DNA of 16,492 bases, from NCBI RefSeq assembly GCF_002829825.2, contig NC_003158.2. One strand, written 5' to 3'. A program made the position numbers and the translations under genes. Positions 6,045 through 11,483 of this stretch are shown piece after piece. The number at the start of each line of letters is the position of its first letter. The stretch's first letter is position 1. The notes beneath the pieces were generated by a model. The model had not been told where the DNA came from, did not search any database, and saw only the letters and a program-made list of their open reading frames with translations. Source of the stretch: Saline Natrinema sp. J7-1 virus 1. Its lineage: Viruses; Dividoviricota; Laserviricetes; Halopanivirales.

Positions 6045-6229
6045 GAGCCGAGCGAAGCGAGGCGGCCCTTTACCTCATCCTGCCAGCCCGAGCGCCGGCC
6101 GGGGCCGAGGCGAGGCCGACCCCCCACCCACCCGCCGACCGCGCTGCTCGCGGCGGCCGCCGCCGCCGGCGACCGCGTCGACCGCCCTCGAGGCGAGCCC
6201 GTCGACGGGGATCGTCGCGACCGTCCCGG

Positions 6230-6901
6230 CTACTCATCCGTCGGCCACTGATACTTGATATGGCTCGGCTTCTCGATGACCTCCTGATCGACCGCCCGGT
6301 TCAACGCCGGCCGGACGACGCGCTGCCACCAAGAGTCTTCACCTTGCCCGTCCAGATGCGTCTGCTCGTAGAGCGCACTGACGAACTCCGCGCGGGTTCT
6401 CGGGCCGGACTGCTGCTGCAGCCACTCGAGCGCCTCGAAACCGATCTCGCGGCGTTCCTCTCGGTCACGGGGCTTTCCCGGCCGCCAGTCGGCCAGCGCG
6501 TCCTCGAGGCCGTCGTGACGATCCACGTCGACGCGCGCCTCCTGGTCGTCGTCGACGGCGGGGCCAGCAGCGACGTGGTCGTCGCGACGATCGTCGTCGA
6601 CGCTCGCCTCCTGGTCGACATCGTCCTCGAGGCCCTGCTCGCCGAGCCCACGCTGATCCGGATGGTCTGCTGGGTCCGGTGGCGGCGGAGCGACGACGCG
6701 ATCGACGTGCCACCATGCGACTGCGCGACTCCCGATATCTTTGCTCTCGAGGGCATCGGCGCGCTCGAGCAGTCGGAGATCGTCGAGGACTGTCCGCCGC
6801 GTCACGTCGTCCTCAAGGGCATCGACTACCTCCGTGGTCGATACAACGGGGTCAGGATGATGTCTCACGGCCTTCTCGACCCTGTCGAGTCGGTTGCTCA
6901 T
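6230..6901 (-). CDS. Two-domain winged-helix-like DNA-binding protein, 223 aa
   Basis: Residues 5-68 look like a winged helix: RLDRVEKAVRHHPDPVVSTTEVVDALEDDVTRRTVLDDLRLLERADAL, then a strand pair ending VAWWHVDRV. A long Asp/Pro-rich linker (70-140) follows. A second helical domain (145-220) reads REIGFEALEWLQQQSGPRTRAEFVSALYEQ, WWQRVVRPALNRAVDQEVIEK and YQW, compatible with another winged helix. The start at 6901 is supported by a TATA-like AAATACTAA about 25-33 nt upstream, embedded in a seven-unit 11-bp repeat array. I infer a sequence-specific DNA-binding regulator, possibly acting on that array. A role in partition or a second replication mode is possible but speculative. Confidence 0.8.
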   Translation of the reverse strand: MSNRLDRVEKAVRHHPDPVVSTTEVVDALEDDVTRRTVLDDLRLLERADALESKDIGSRAVAWWHVDRVVAPPPPDPADHPDQRGLGEQGLEDDVDQEASVDDDRRDDHVAAGPAVDDDQEARVDVDRHDGLEDALADWRPGKPRDREERREIGFEALEWLQQQSGPRTRAEFVSALYEQTHLDGQGEDSWWQRVVRPALNRAVDQEVIEKPSHIKYQWPTDE

Positions 6902-6925
6902 ACACCACAGTTACTCCCACCGCTG

Positions 6926-6934
6926 TTAGTATTT
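6926..6934 (-). promoter_or_regulatory. TATA box for the two-domain winged-helix gene
   Basis: On the minus strand AAATACTAA, preceded by GGG as a possible BRE, lies 25-33 nt upstream of the ATG at 6901. This is the spacing for a leaderless transcript. It overlaps the first 11-bp repeat unit, so a protein bound to the array would occlude TBP. Confidence 0.55.
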
Positions 6935-7004
6935 CCCTCGTATTTCTTTCACACCACCTTCGTATTTCTATCCCATTTCCTACTTGTTTCCTACCTATTT
7001 CCTT
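6928..7004. repeat. Array of seven tandem 11-bp repeats (consensus CNTATTTCCTN on plus strand)
   Basis: Read in consecutive 11-mers: AGTATTTCCCT, CGTATTTCTTT, CACACCACCTT, CGTATTTCTAT, CCCATTTCCTA, CTTGTTTCCTA, CCTATTTCCTT. Six keep the TTTC core at the same offset; the third is degenerate. The exact 11-bp period puts each core on about the same face of DNA. The array sits between the vapC end and the winged-helix gene and overlaps that gene's TATA box. It looks like an operator or iteron array for cooperative binding. Confidence 0.75.
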
Positions 7005-7013
7005 CGAAGGAAA
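6998..7013. repeat. 16-bp perfect palindrome TTTCCTTCGAAGGAAA
   Basis: Centred on TTCGAA and abutting the seventh 11-bp unit, it effectively adds an inverted copy of the repeat core. It may be the nucleation site for a dimer that then spreads along the array. Confidence 0.7.
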
Positions 7014-7135
7014 ATCAGACACACGGCCTTCTGCGTTCAATTCTCAAGCGAGTATTTACATCCGCGAGCAACCACGGGGTCTGCCTCGAGGACCCACGTT
7101 CACAGCTCTATATCACGCTCATGAGGGACCGATCA

Positions 7136-7558
7136 CTACCGCGGATCGATGGCAGAGTTGATCCGCGTCACGCCCTCTATCGAGTCGAAATCGTCATCAA
7201 ATGAATAGAGATACTCGATACCCATCCGTTGCATGTACGCTACAATCGATGCATCGACGAATGACAGATGTGAATAGCGGCGAAAGAGCGCCTGAGTCGA
7301 ATTGAAGTCCGTTTTCGGTGTGTGTTGTAGCTGGAAGTGACTCCCTTTGATCAGCAGGTCCATCGTCTCCGTCGCTTTCTGATGATTCCCCTTGTTGAAA
7401 ATCAGATTCAGGGTCTCGGCGAGGACGTGGTCCGTAATGTGGAAGTCCGGTAACTGTCCGTGGTCGACTCCCTGGATAATCTCTCGAGCCTGCTCATGAT
7501 ACTCATCATGTGCGCTCCGATGTGCGAATAGAACGCTGGTATCGACGACTGCTGTCAT
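7136..7558 (-). CDS. vapC: VapC-type PIN-domain toxin ribonuclease, 140 aa
   Basis: The PIN domain spans the protein. The conserved acidic residues are visible: Asp6 in VVDTSVLFA, Glu48 in VLAETLNLI, Asp102 in SFVDASIVAY and Asp121 in YSFDDDFD. VapC toxins are Mg-dependent endoribonucleases cutting tRNA or rRNA and are held inactive by VapB. Its start overlaps the antitoxin stop (ATGA at 7555-7558 on the minus strand), the standard vapBC arrangement. On a plasmid-like provirus it would promote maintenance by post-segregational killing and could affect competing viruses (inference). Lower GC and AT-richer codons than the late genes suggest separate acquisition. Confidence 0.9.
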   Translation of the reverse strand: MTAVVDTSVLFAHRSAHDEYHEQAREIIQGVDHGQLPDFHITDHVLAETLNLIFNKGNHQKATETMDLLIKGSHFQLQHTPKTDFNSTQALFRRYSHLSFVDASIVAYMQRMGIEYLYSFDDDFDSIEGVTRINSAIDPR

Positions 7559-7794
7559 TCGCTTCCGAATTCCTCTTTGATGTCTACCGCGTTTGTCTCG
7601 CCCATATCGATGGGCTCGGCGTTATCGAATACTCCCTCCTGCTGGTGAACAACCTCGATTTGGAGATCTCCGTTGTCATCGAGATGCCAGCGGAGTTTGT
7701 CACCCTCTTCAATTCCGAGTTGGTTGCGGACGGACGAGGGAACTGTGACCCCTCCCCGGGAACTGACCTTCGTCTCTTCGATTTCTGGACTCAT
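7555..7794 (-). CDS. vapB: VapB-type AbrB-fold antitoxin, 79 aa
   Basis: Residues 6-47 give the AbrB pattern ETKVSSRGGVTVPSSVRNQLGIEEGDKLRWHLDDNGDLQIE, followed by an acidic flexible C-terminus (EGVFDNAEPIDMGET...) that would wrap the toxin. I chose ATG 7794 over the upstream in-frame ATG at 7818. The only TATA-like element (TTTAA in 7819-7826, minus strand) touches 7818 but lies about 27 nt before 7794, as for a leaderless mRNA. VapB neutralises VapC and, with it, represses its own promoter. It is coupled to vapC by overlap. Third AbrB-fold protein of this genome. Confidence 0.85.
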   Translation of the reverse strand: MSPEIEETKVSSRGGVTVPSSVRNQLGIEEGDKLRWHLDDNGDLQIEVVHQQEGVFDNAEPIDMGETNAVDIKEEFGSE

Positions 7795-7818
7795 ATCTAC
7801 GTGTTCGTTCTGGACCAT

Positions 7819-7826
7819 CTTAAATC
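7819..7826 (-). promoter_or_regulatory. TATA box of vapBC
   Basis: Minus-strand GATTTAAG, about 27 nt before the chosen leaderless vapB start (7794). The flanking ATG-containing sequence CATGAGGGGGTACATGAG (7828-7845) has a repeated CATGAG that may serve VapB autoregulation. Confidence 0.5.
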
Positions 7827-7850
7827 ACATGAGGGGGTACATGAGCGGAG

Positions 7851-8075
7851 TTAGGCGTCGACGGGAGTCAGAATGAACGATCTGGTCGGGACGTGATACG
7901 CGATCTGCATCGGCGACCCCTGCTCGAGACCCTCGTTGTCGCTGAACGGAGTCGGAAGCAGTCCGTAGACACTGCCTCCCGACTCCTGAACCCGGCCCAT
8001 TCCGCACGGAATCGTGTCCCCGTCGTGATGGGCCTCGGCAGCCTGTTGGGCTCGTTTGGATGCTGAGGTACTCAT
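7851..8075 (-). CDS. AbrB-like DNA-binding protein, 74 aa
   Basis: After a 25-residue helical and flexible N-terminus, residues 28-70 read GRVQESGGSVYGLLPTPFSDNEGLEQGSPMQIAYHVPTRSFILTP. This is an AbrB-type strand-turn-strand with the G-L-x-x-G-S turn, though the usual I-P is replaced by L-L-P. ATG 8075 was preferred to 8096 because the TATA-like TATTTTA (8101-8107, minus strand) is about 29 nt before 8075 and only about 8 nt before 8096. It is divergent from the long plus-strand gene set starting at 8189 and could regulate that promoter. No toxin partner adjoins. Function inferred from fold only. Confidence 0.72.
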   Translation of the reverse strand: MSTSASKRAQQAAEAHHDGDTIPCGMGRVQESGGSVYGLLPTPFSDNEGLEQGSPMQIAYHVPTRSFILTPVDA

Positions 8076-8100
8076 ATCGTTCACCAACGGTTGCATCTAC

Positions 8101-8107
8101 TAAAATA
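8101..8107 (-). promoter_or_regulatory. TATA box of the AbrB-like gene
   Basis: Minus-strand TATTTTA about 29 nt upstream of ATG 8075. It lies in the 113-bp divergent region 8076-8188, which must also hold the promoter of the plus-strand gene at 8189. For that gene only weak candidates (CTATTCAG at 8133-8140) were seen. Confidence 0.5.
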
Positions 8108-8188
8108 CGTGTTCGACTTGATATTCGTGTACCTATTCAGGTTCCAATTCTGTCACCTGCCAAGTACGTGACCGCTGTGGTCCGGTGC

Positions 8189-8524
8189 ATGGGTGCAGAC
8201 AACCCGCCACCGACTGACGAGAAGCTTCCCGATGAGATCTATCACGACCGGAATCTGCTCGCGATCGGCTTCGCGACGGCCGTCGCGACGGCGTGGGACC
8301 CGGAGGCGGTCGGCTACTACTTCGACGGCGAGTGGCCTGTCGTGTGGGCCGAGACGCCGGCGGGACAGAAGTCGTGGCACGTCACTCCCGACCTCGAGGA
8401 TGTCCTCGAGCGATCGACGCTCCAGGAGGGACGGCCGCCGACCGGCTACGACGGCCACAGCCGGACCCTCAAGAACAGCCGTCTCGCCCGGTACATCACC
8501 GGTCAGTACCCGTCCCGGATATGA
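8189..8524 (+). CDS. Conserved-type haloviral protein of unknown function, 111 aa
   Basis: ATG 8189 begins the acidic haloarchaeal-type sequence; upstream in-frame codons (from 8060) give basic, unnatural protein and overlap the divergent promoter. Residues 20-75 carry a Trp-rich core: HDRNLLAIGFATAV, DGEWPVVWAETPAGQKSWHVTPDLEDVL. The tail DGHSRTLKNSRLARYI resembles small proteins I have seen in haloviruses whose role is unknown. First gene of the plus-strand set that leads to the packaging ATPase; its TGA overlaps the next ATG. No catalytic residues can be assigned. Confidence 0.8.
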   Translation: MGADNPPPTDEKLPDEIYHDRNLLAIGFATAVATAWDPEAVGYYFDGEWPVVWAETPAGQKSWHVTPDLEDVLERSTLQEGRPPTGYDGHSRTLKNSRLARYITGQYPSRI

Positions 8525-9630
8525 CGGAACGATTCGAATTTGCCACGAAGAAGGCCGCTGACCTGTTCCGGGAGGAGAACGAGGAATACCTCTGCAGCGA
8601 CGACGACCGGCGGCTCAAGACCGTCGCCCTCTCGTCGGACACTCCTGAGCGGGTCCTCGAGGAGGCCGCGATCGAGACGGCGGCCACTCGAGCCGAGCGC
8701 GACGGGACGAGTCAGCAACCCCTCGAGGAGGACGAACGCGACGCGATCGACTTCTCGAAGGGGCGGGCCAGCGTCCCGTGGGCCCGGTCGATCAAGGCGA
8801 TCATGCGGGCCGAGGGCGTCGACGACTGGCTCGCCTACGTCGACCCGACCCTATCCGTCGACGAACACCGCGAGGTCGCGAAGCGAGCGGCTCACGACGA
8901 GCAGGGCGACCGTCTCGACGCGGAGGACTCCGTCGACGACAAGCTCGCGTCGGTCGAGGGGTTCCGTTCCGGCCAGTGCAACAACGCGGCGACCCACTGT
9001 GAAGAGGGCGACGACGACGCCTGTGAGTTCCTCATCGACGAGTGCGATATCGACGAGAATGAGGTGCAGTCGCTCCTGTCGGACTTCGACGACAAGATCC
9101 CCGAAGATGAGATCCGAGGGAAGTGGCTCGGAGCGCTCCGGCGCGCTTGGACCGGCTACCACAACGCGACGGCGATCCTCGAGCAGGCCCTCGAGGACGC
9201 GACCGAGGCGATCGACCACGCGACGGCAGCGGCAAAAGCGATCAACGGTGTTCGGCAGGCTCACGGACAGGACCCAATCGAGGAGTTCGAAGAACTCGAG
9301 CGGCTGCAGCGGCCGCTGGTCTGGGACCCAACCGACGAGATCGTCGACCAGAGCGACCCGGAGGATGTCGGCCTTCGCGACGATCGCCACCTTGAGGACG
9401 AGGACGACGACGTCGACGATGATCGGCGCGACGACGGGCAGGATGCCCTGCTCGAGGACCTCCCGGACGAGGGGGACGACGGCCCCTCGAGGGAGTTTCG
9501 AGCGGCCCAGCAAGACGGTTATCTCCGGCAGTCTGAGGGGAATGAACCCGACGAACGCGAGGGACTCGGTCAGTTTGGAGCGAGACGCAGCGACACGCAA
9601 GCACTCGAGGACTTCGAGAACAACGAATGA
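8521..9630 (+). CDS. Unknown acidic protein, 369 aa
   Basis: Starts by ATGA overlap (8521-8524) and overlaps the next gene by 4 bp. Residues 80-110 contain WARSIKAIMRAEGVDDWLAYV. Residues 153-175 contain four cysteines spaced 7-8 apart (Cys153, 160, 168, 175), possibly a metal site. Residues 200-265 look like a long amphipathic helix or coiled coil (Ala/Glu-rich). The last 90 residues are extremely Asp/Glu-rich. No transmembrane helix. A scaffold, packaging or minor virion role would fit its place upstream of a membrane protein and the ATPase, but I do not recognise it. Confidence 0.8.
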   Translation: MTERFEFATKKAADLFREENEEYLCSDDDRRLKTVALSSDTPERVLEEAAIETAATRAERDGTSQQPLEEDERDAIDFSKGRASVPWARSIKAIMRAEGVDDWLAYVDPTLSVDEHREVAKRAAHDEQGDRLDAEDSVDDKLASVEGFRSGQCNNAATHCEEGDDDACEFLIDECDIDENEVQSLLSDFDDKIPEDEIRGKWLGALRRAWTGYHNATAILEQALEDATEAIDHATAAAKAINGVRQAHGQDPIEEFEELERLQRPLVWDPTDEIVDQSDPEDVGLRDDRHLEDEDDDVDDDRRDDGQDALLEDLPDEGDDGPSREFRAAQQDGYLRQSEGNEPDEREGLGQFGARRSDTQALEDFENNE

Positions 9631-10232
9631 CAGGCTATTTCTGCCCCGTTGAGGGGTGCGAGAAGCACGAGGACGAATGGGACGACGACCAACCTCCGTT
9701 TGACTCTGTGGGAGGGGTCAGGGGGCACGTAAACGCCAAACCCGACGAGAATCATCAGCAGGCCCGTGACCGAGGGGCATGGGTCGAGACCCTCGAGGCA
9801 GGCGAAGCAGGGGACGGCGAGGGTGACGAGAGCAGCGACGACCAGGGCGAGAGCAGGGACGAGCAGGCAGACGACCAGCAAAACGAGGGGAACGAGGACC
9901 CCCTCGAGGAGGATGACCAGATGGTTAGTCCGGAAGAATACCAAGAACAGCAAGATTCGAGCAGCGAAACCGAGGGACGTGAGGGTGATGAGAGCAGGGA
10001 CGAGCAGGCAGACGACCAGGGCGAAGGGACCCCTCTCCCGTCGGTCGACTCGGCTCTGCCGGATGTCCCGCCGATGACCGGATTCGTGATCGTCGCGGGT
10101 ATCTTCGCGGCGATCATCATCTGGCGAGTCTACCGGGCTCGATCGAGCGACGAGCCCGATGTCGAGACGACCATCGAGGACGAGTCCGAGCGGCAGACCG
10201 AGCAGCAGGGAATGACGATGATCGAGCAGTAA
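9627..10232 (+). CDS. Membrane protein with N-terminal zinc-finger-like motif, 201 aa
   Basis: Residues 4-43 hold a C2H2-like arrangement: FCPVEGC (Cys6, Cys11), then VRGH (His34) and ENH (His43). Residues 50-145 are a disordered acidic Glu/Gln/Ser linker with an internally duplicated segment (from an exact 30-bp DNA repeat). Residues 151-167 (TGFVIVAGIFAAIIIWR) form one transmembrane helix followed by a basic stop-transfer VYRAR and an acidic tail. It is probably in the internal virion membrane, its finger contacting DNA or the capsid (inference). ATGA coupling to the gene before; three bases separate it from the next. Confidence 0.8.
   Translation: MTGYFCPVEGCEKHEDEWDDDQPPFDSVGGVRGHVNAKPDENHQQARDRGAWVETLEAGEAGDGEGDESSDDQGESRDEQADDQQNEGNEDPLEEDDQMVSPEEYQEQQDSSSETEGREGDESRDEQADDQGEGTPLPSVDSALPDVPPMTGFVIVAGIFAAIIIWRVYRARSSDEPDVETTIEDESERQTEQQGMTMIEQ
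9849..10019 (+). repeat. Exact 30-bp direct repeat inside the zinc-finger membrane protein gene
   Basis: The 30 bases at 9849-9878 recur exactly at 9990-10019, beginning GAGAGCAGGGACGAGCAGGC. A diverged third version begins near 9829, and the adjoining GACGACCAGGGCGA recurs at 9837-9850 and 10011-10024. They encode SRDEQADDQ in the acidic linker. Exact identity over third-codon positions points to recent duplication. Confidence 0.85.
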
Positions 10233-10235
10233 ACC

Positions 10236-10706
10236 ATGAGTGAGGAAACAGATACCGTCAACGAGGACCTCGAGACGGCGGAAGACACAGACGAATCGAA
10301 ACCGGAAATCGACGACGGTGCGACCGTCGATGTCGACCTCGAGGCGGTCGACGAAGACCTCGAGAACGACGACGAGACGACCGACGAGGACGCCCCCAGC
10401 AGCGACGAGAACGATGCCGCGTCCGCCGTGATGGGCGAGGGGGAGACGATGGGTGACTACTACGTAAAAGGGCTCTGCAGCGTCTCGAATGCGGTTATCG
10501 AGAACCACGGTGGAGAGCCAATAAGCGAGTCGGTCGCTCGAGACCTAGATCTAGACTCGGCGATGGACGAATTCATCCGGAGCAAGGGGGGTACCGAGGA
10601 CCTTCCGCCGGGACAGGCGCTCGCGATCGGGACGACGATGTTCGCGATGGCGGTGCTCGCGACGAATCCACAGATTGTGAACGGACTACTCGAGGTGCTC
10701 GAATGA
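10236..10706 (+). CDS. Acidic protein with C-terminal hydrophobic segment, 156 aa
   Basis: Residues 1-70 are dominated by Asp/Glu/Thr and likely disordered. Residues 72-120 are mixed (GDYYVKGLCSVSNAVIENHGG). Residues 124-145 (PPGQALAIGTTMFAMAVLATNP) form a moderately hydrophobic helix, a possible membrane anchor, before a short amphipathic end. It overlaps the next gene as ATGA. Its location in a run of membrane and virion-type genes before the ATPase suggests a virion-membrane or assembly role. No family recognised. Confidence 0.78.
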   Translation: MSEETDTVNEDLETAEDTDESKPEIDDGATVDVDLEAVDEDLENDDETTDEDAPSSDENDAASAVMGEGETMGDYYVKGLCSVSNAVIENHGGEPISESVARDLDLDSAMDEFIRSKGGTEDLPPGQALAIGTTMFAMAVLATNPQIVNGLLEVLE

Positions 10707-11296
10707 TGATCGGAAATGCTCGTGAGAAGATGATGGGAAAGATGGTGCAGAAAATGATCCACGGCGAGGCCGGCGACATCCTAACCGGACTGATCGCCGC
10801 GAAGGAAATCGATCTGCTCGAGCGGGTCGACCGGCTGCATGATGTCGTCGATGTCGACGAAATCGAGAATATCCCGACGAAAGCTGACCGGAAAGCCCAA
10901 CTGAAGAAACTGGTCGAAGCGCTCATCAACGACGATATCCCCTCGTTCTGGTTCGAGGTTGTCGGCGAGGCGCGGCTCGAGAACCCGGAGGACGCCCGTG
11001 AGTATCTCGACCTCGAGGGCGATGAGTGGGCCAACCAGTGTGACCAAATCGTTCGATCGTACCGGAAACAAGGCGACGAACGCCCGCGCAGCGCTATTGT
11101 GGCCGATTACGTGAATCGGAAGTTCGATGTTGATGTCGACTTTTTCGTTTCGCACGTCGTCAATTGGACGGGGACGCAGAAGCGCAACGTCGCGTCGACG
11201 TTCCTGCTCGGAAACTTCAACGCAGTCGGTGCTGGGATCGAGTCGGCAATCGAGGCGCTCGAGAACACGGAGGAACCCGATGCTGCCGATGAGTGA
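10703..11296 (+). CDS. Unknown protein, 197 aa, upstream of packaging ATPase
   Basis: The ATG at 10703 overlaps the previous TGA. The N-terminus is Met/Lys-rich and amphipathic (MMIGNAREKMMGKMVQKMIHG) and could lie on a membrane. Residues 30-90 are helical (LIAAKEIDLLERVDRLHDVVDV, KAQLKKLVEALI). Residues 115-165 carry basic and aromatic patches (QIVRSYRKQGDERPRSAIVADYVNRKF). The last 30 residues are again amphipathic (LLGNFNAVGAGIESAIEAL). It is possibly a membrane-associated assembly or packaging partner of the ATPase, by context only. Confidence 0.8.
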   Translation: MMIGNAREKMMGKMVQKMIHGEAGDILTGLIAAKEIDLLERVDRLHDVVDVDEIENIPTKADRKAQLKKLVEALINDDIPSFWFEVVGEARLENPEDAREYLDLEGDEWANQCDQIVRSYRKQGDERPRSAIVADYVNRKFDVDVDFFVSHVVNWTGTQKRNVASTFLLGNFNAVGAGIESAIEALENTEEPDAADE

Positions 11297-11483
11297 CGAT
11301 CAACTGGCGCGGGCGCTGCTGGGGGCGCTGGCGCTGATGACCGCGCTGCTGCTCGAGGCGGGCGACCGGCTTCGCGACGACGCCGGCGACGACGATCGTC
11401 GCCTCAAGGACACCCGCGAGGTGGTCCGGGTCGCGCCGGATATCGCCGTGATCGAGGAGTCCGACGAGGAACGGAGGGAGTAA
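11289..11483 (+). CDS. Small membrane protein, 64 aa
   Basis: I chose ATG 11289, whose ATGAGTGA overlaps the previous stop; an in-frame ATG at 11280 would add three residues (MLP). Residues 5-24 (QLARALLGALALMTALLLEA) form one predicted transmembrane helix; the rest is a charged cytoplasmic-type tail. Its TAA overlaps the ATPase ATG (TAATG), so it is tightly coupled. In PRD1-lineage viruses small membrane proteins assist packaging or vertex assembly; a similar role here is an inference. Confidence 0.75.
   Translation: MSDDQLARALLGALALMTALLLEAGDRLRDDAGDDDRRLKDTREVVRVAPDIAVIEESDEERRE

Larger units (their letters stand above)
5590..6229. other. 640-bp non-coding interval between repA and a convergent gene; candidate origin region
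   Basis: I see no credible gene on either strand. From left to right it has T4 runs at 5648-5651 and 5677-5680 (possible repA transcript ends) and a three-copy GTCGTCGACG repeat cluster (5705-5760). Next come an AT-rich patch with a short dyad (5761-5800), the hairpins 5993-6005 and 6027-6044 with a T6 run between them, and a very C-rich tract to 6229. Published work as I recall requires a cis element near the distal end of the 3.9-kb replicon, which would fall here. Confidence 0.6.

Noticed and set aside
6120-6133. C6-A-C3-A-C3 tract as a G-quadruplex on the minus strand
   Set aside because: Only three G-runs with a six-base last run; four separate runs with loops cannot be made without using two-base runs.
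5590-6229. tRNA or attachment site in the non-coding gap
   Set aside because: No cloverleaf with a conserved T-arm (GGTTCGAATCC-like) was found, and there is no integrase gene in the genome.
6928-7013. CRISPR-like array
   Set aside because: The period is 11 bp with no spacers; this is a phased operator or iteron array, not a CRISPR.
6260-7204. 314-codon plus-strand frame over the two-domain winged-helix gene
   Set aside because: Complement of an acidic, HTH-containing minus-strand protein with its own TATA; the plus frame also runs through the 11-bp repeat array.
9570-10508. 312-codon minus-strand frame with hydrophobic stretches
   Set aside because: The hydrophobic Leu/Val runs are the complement of Asp/Glu-rich codons in the plus-strand genes, not a genuine membrane protein.
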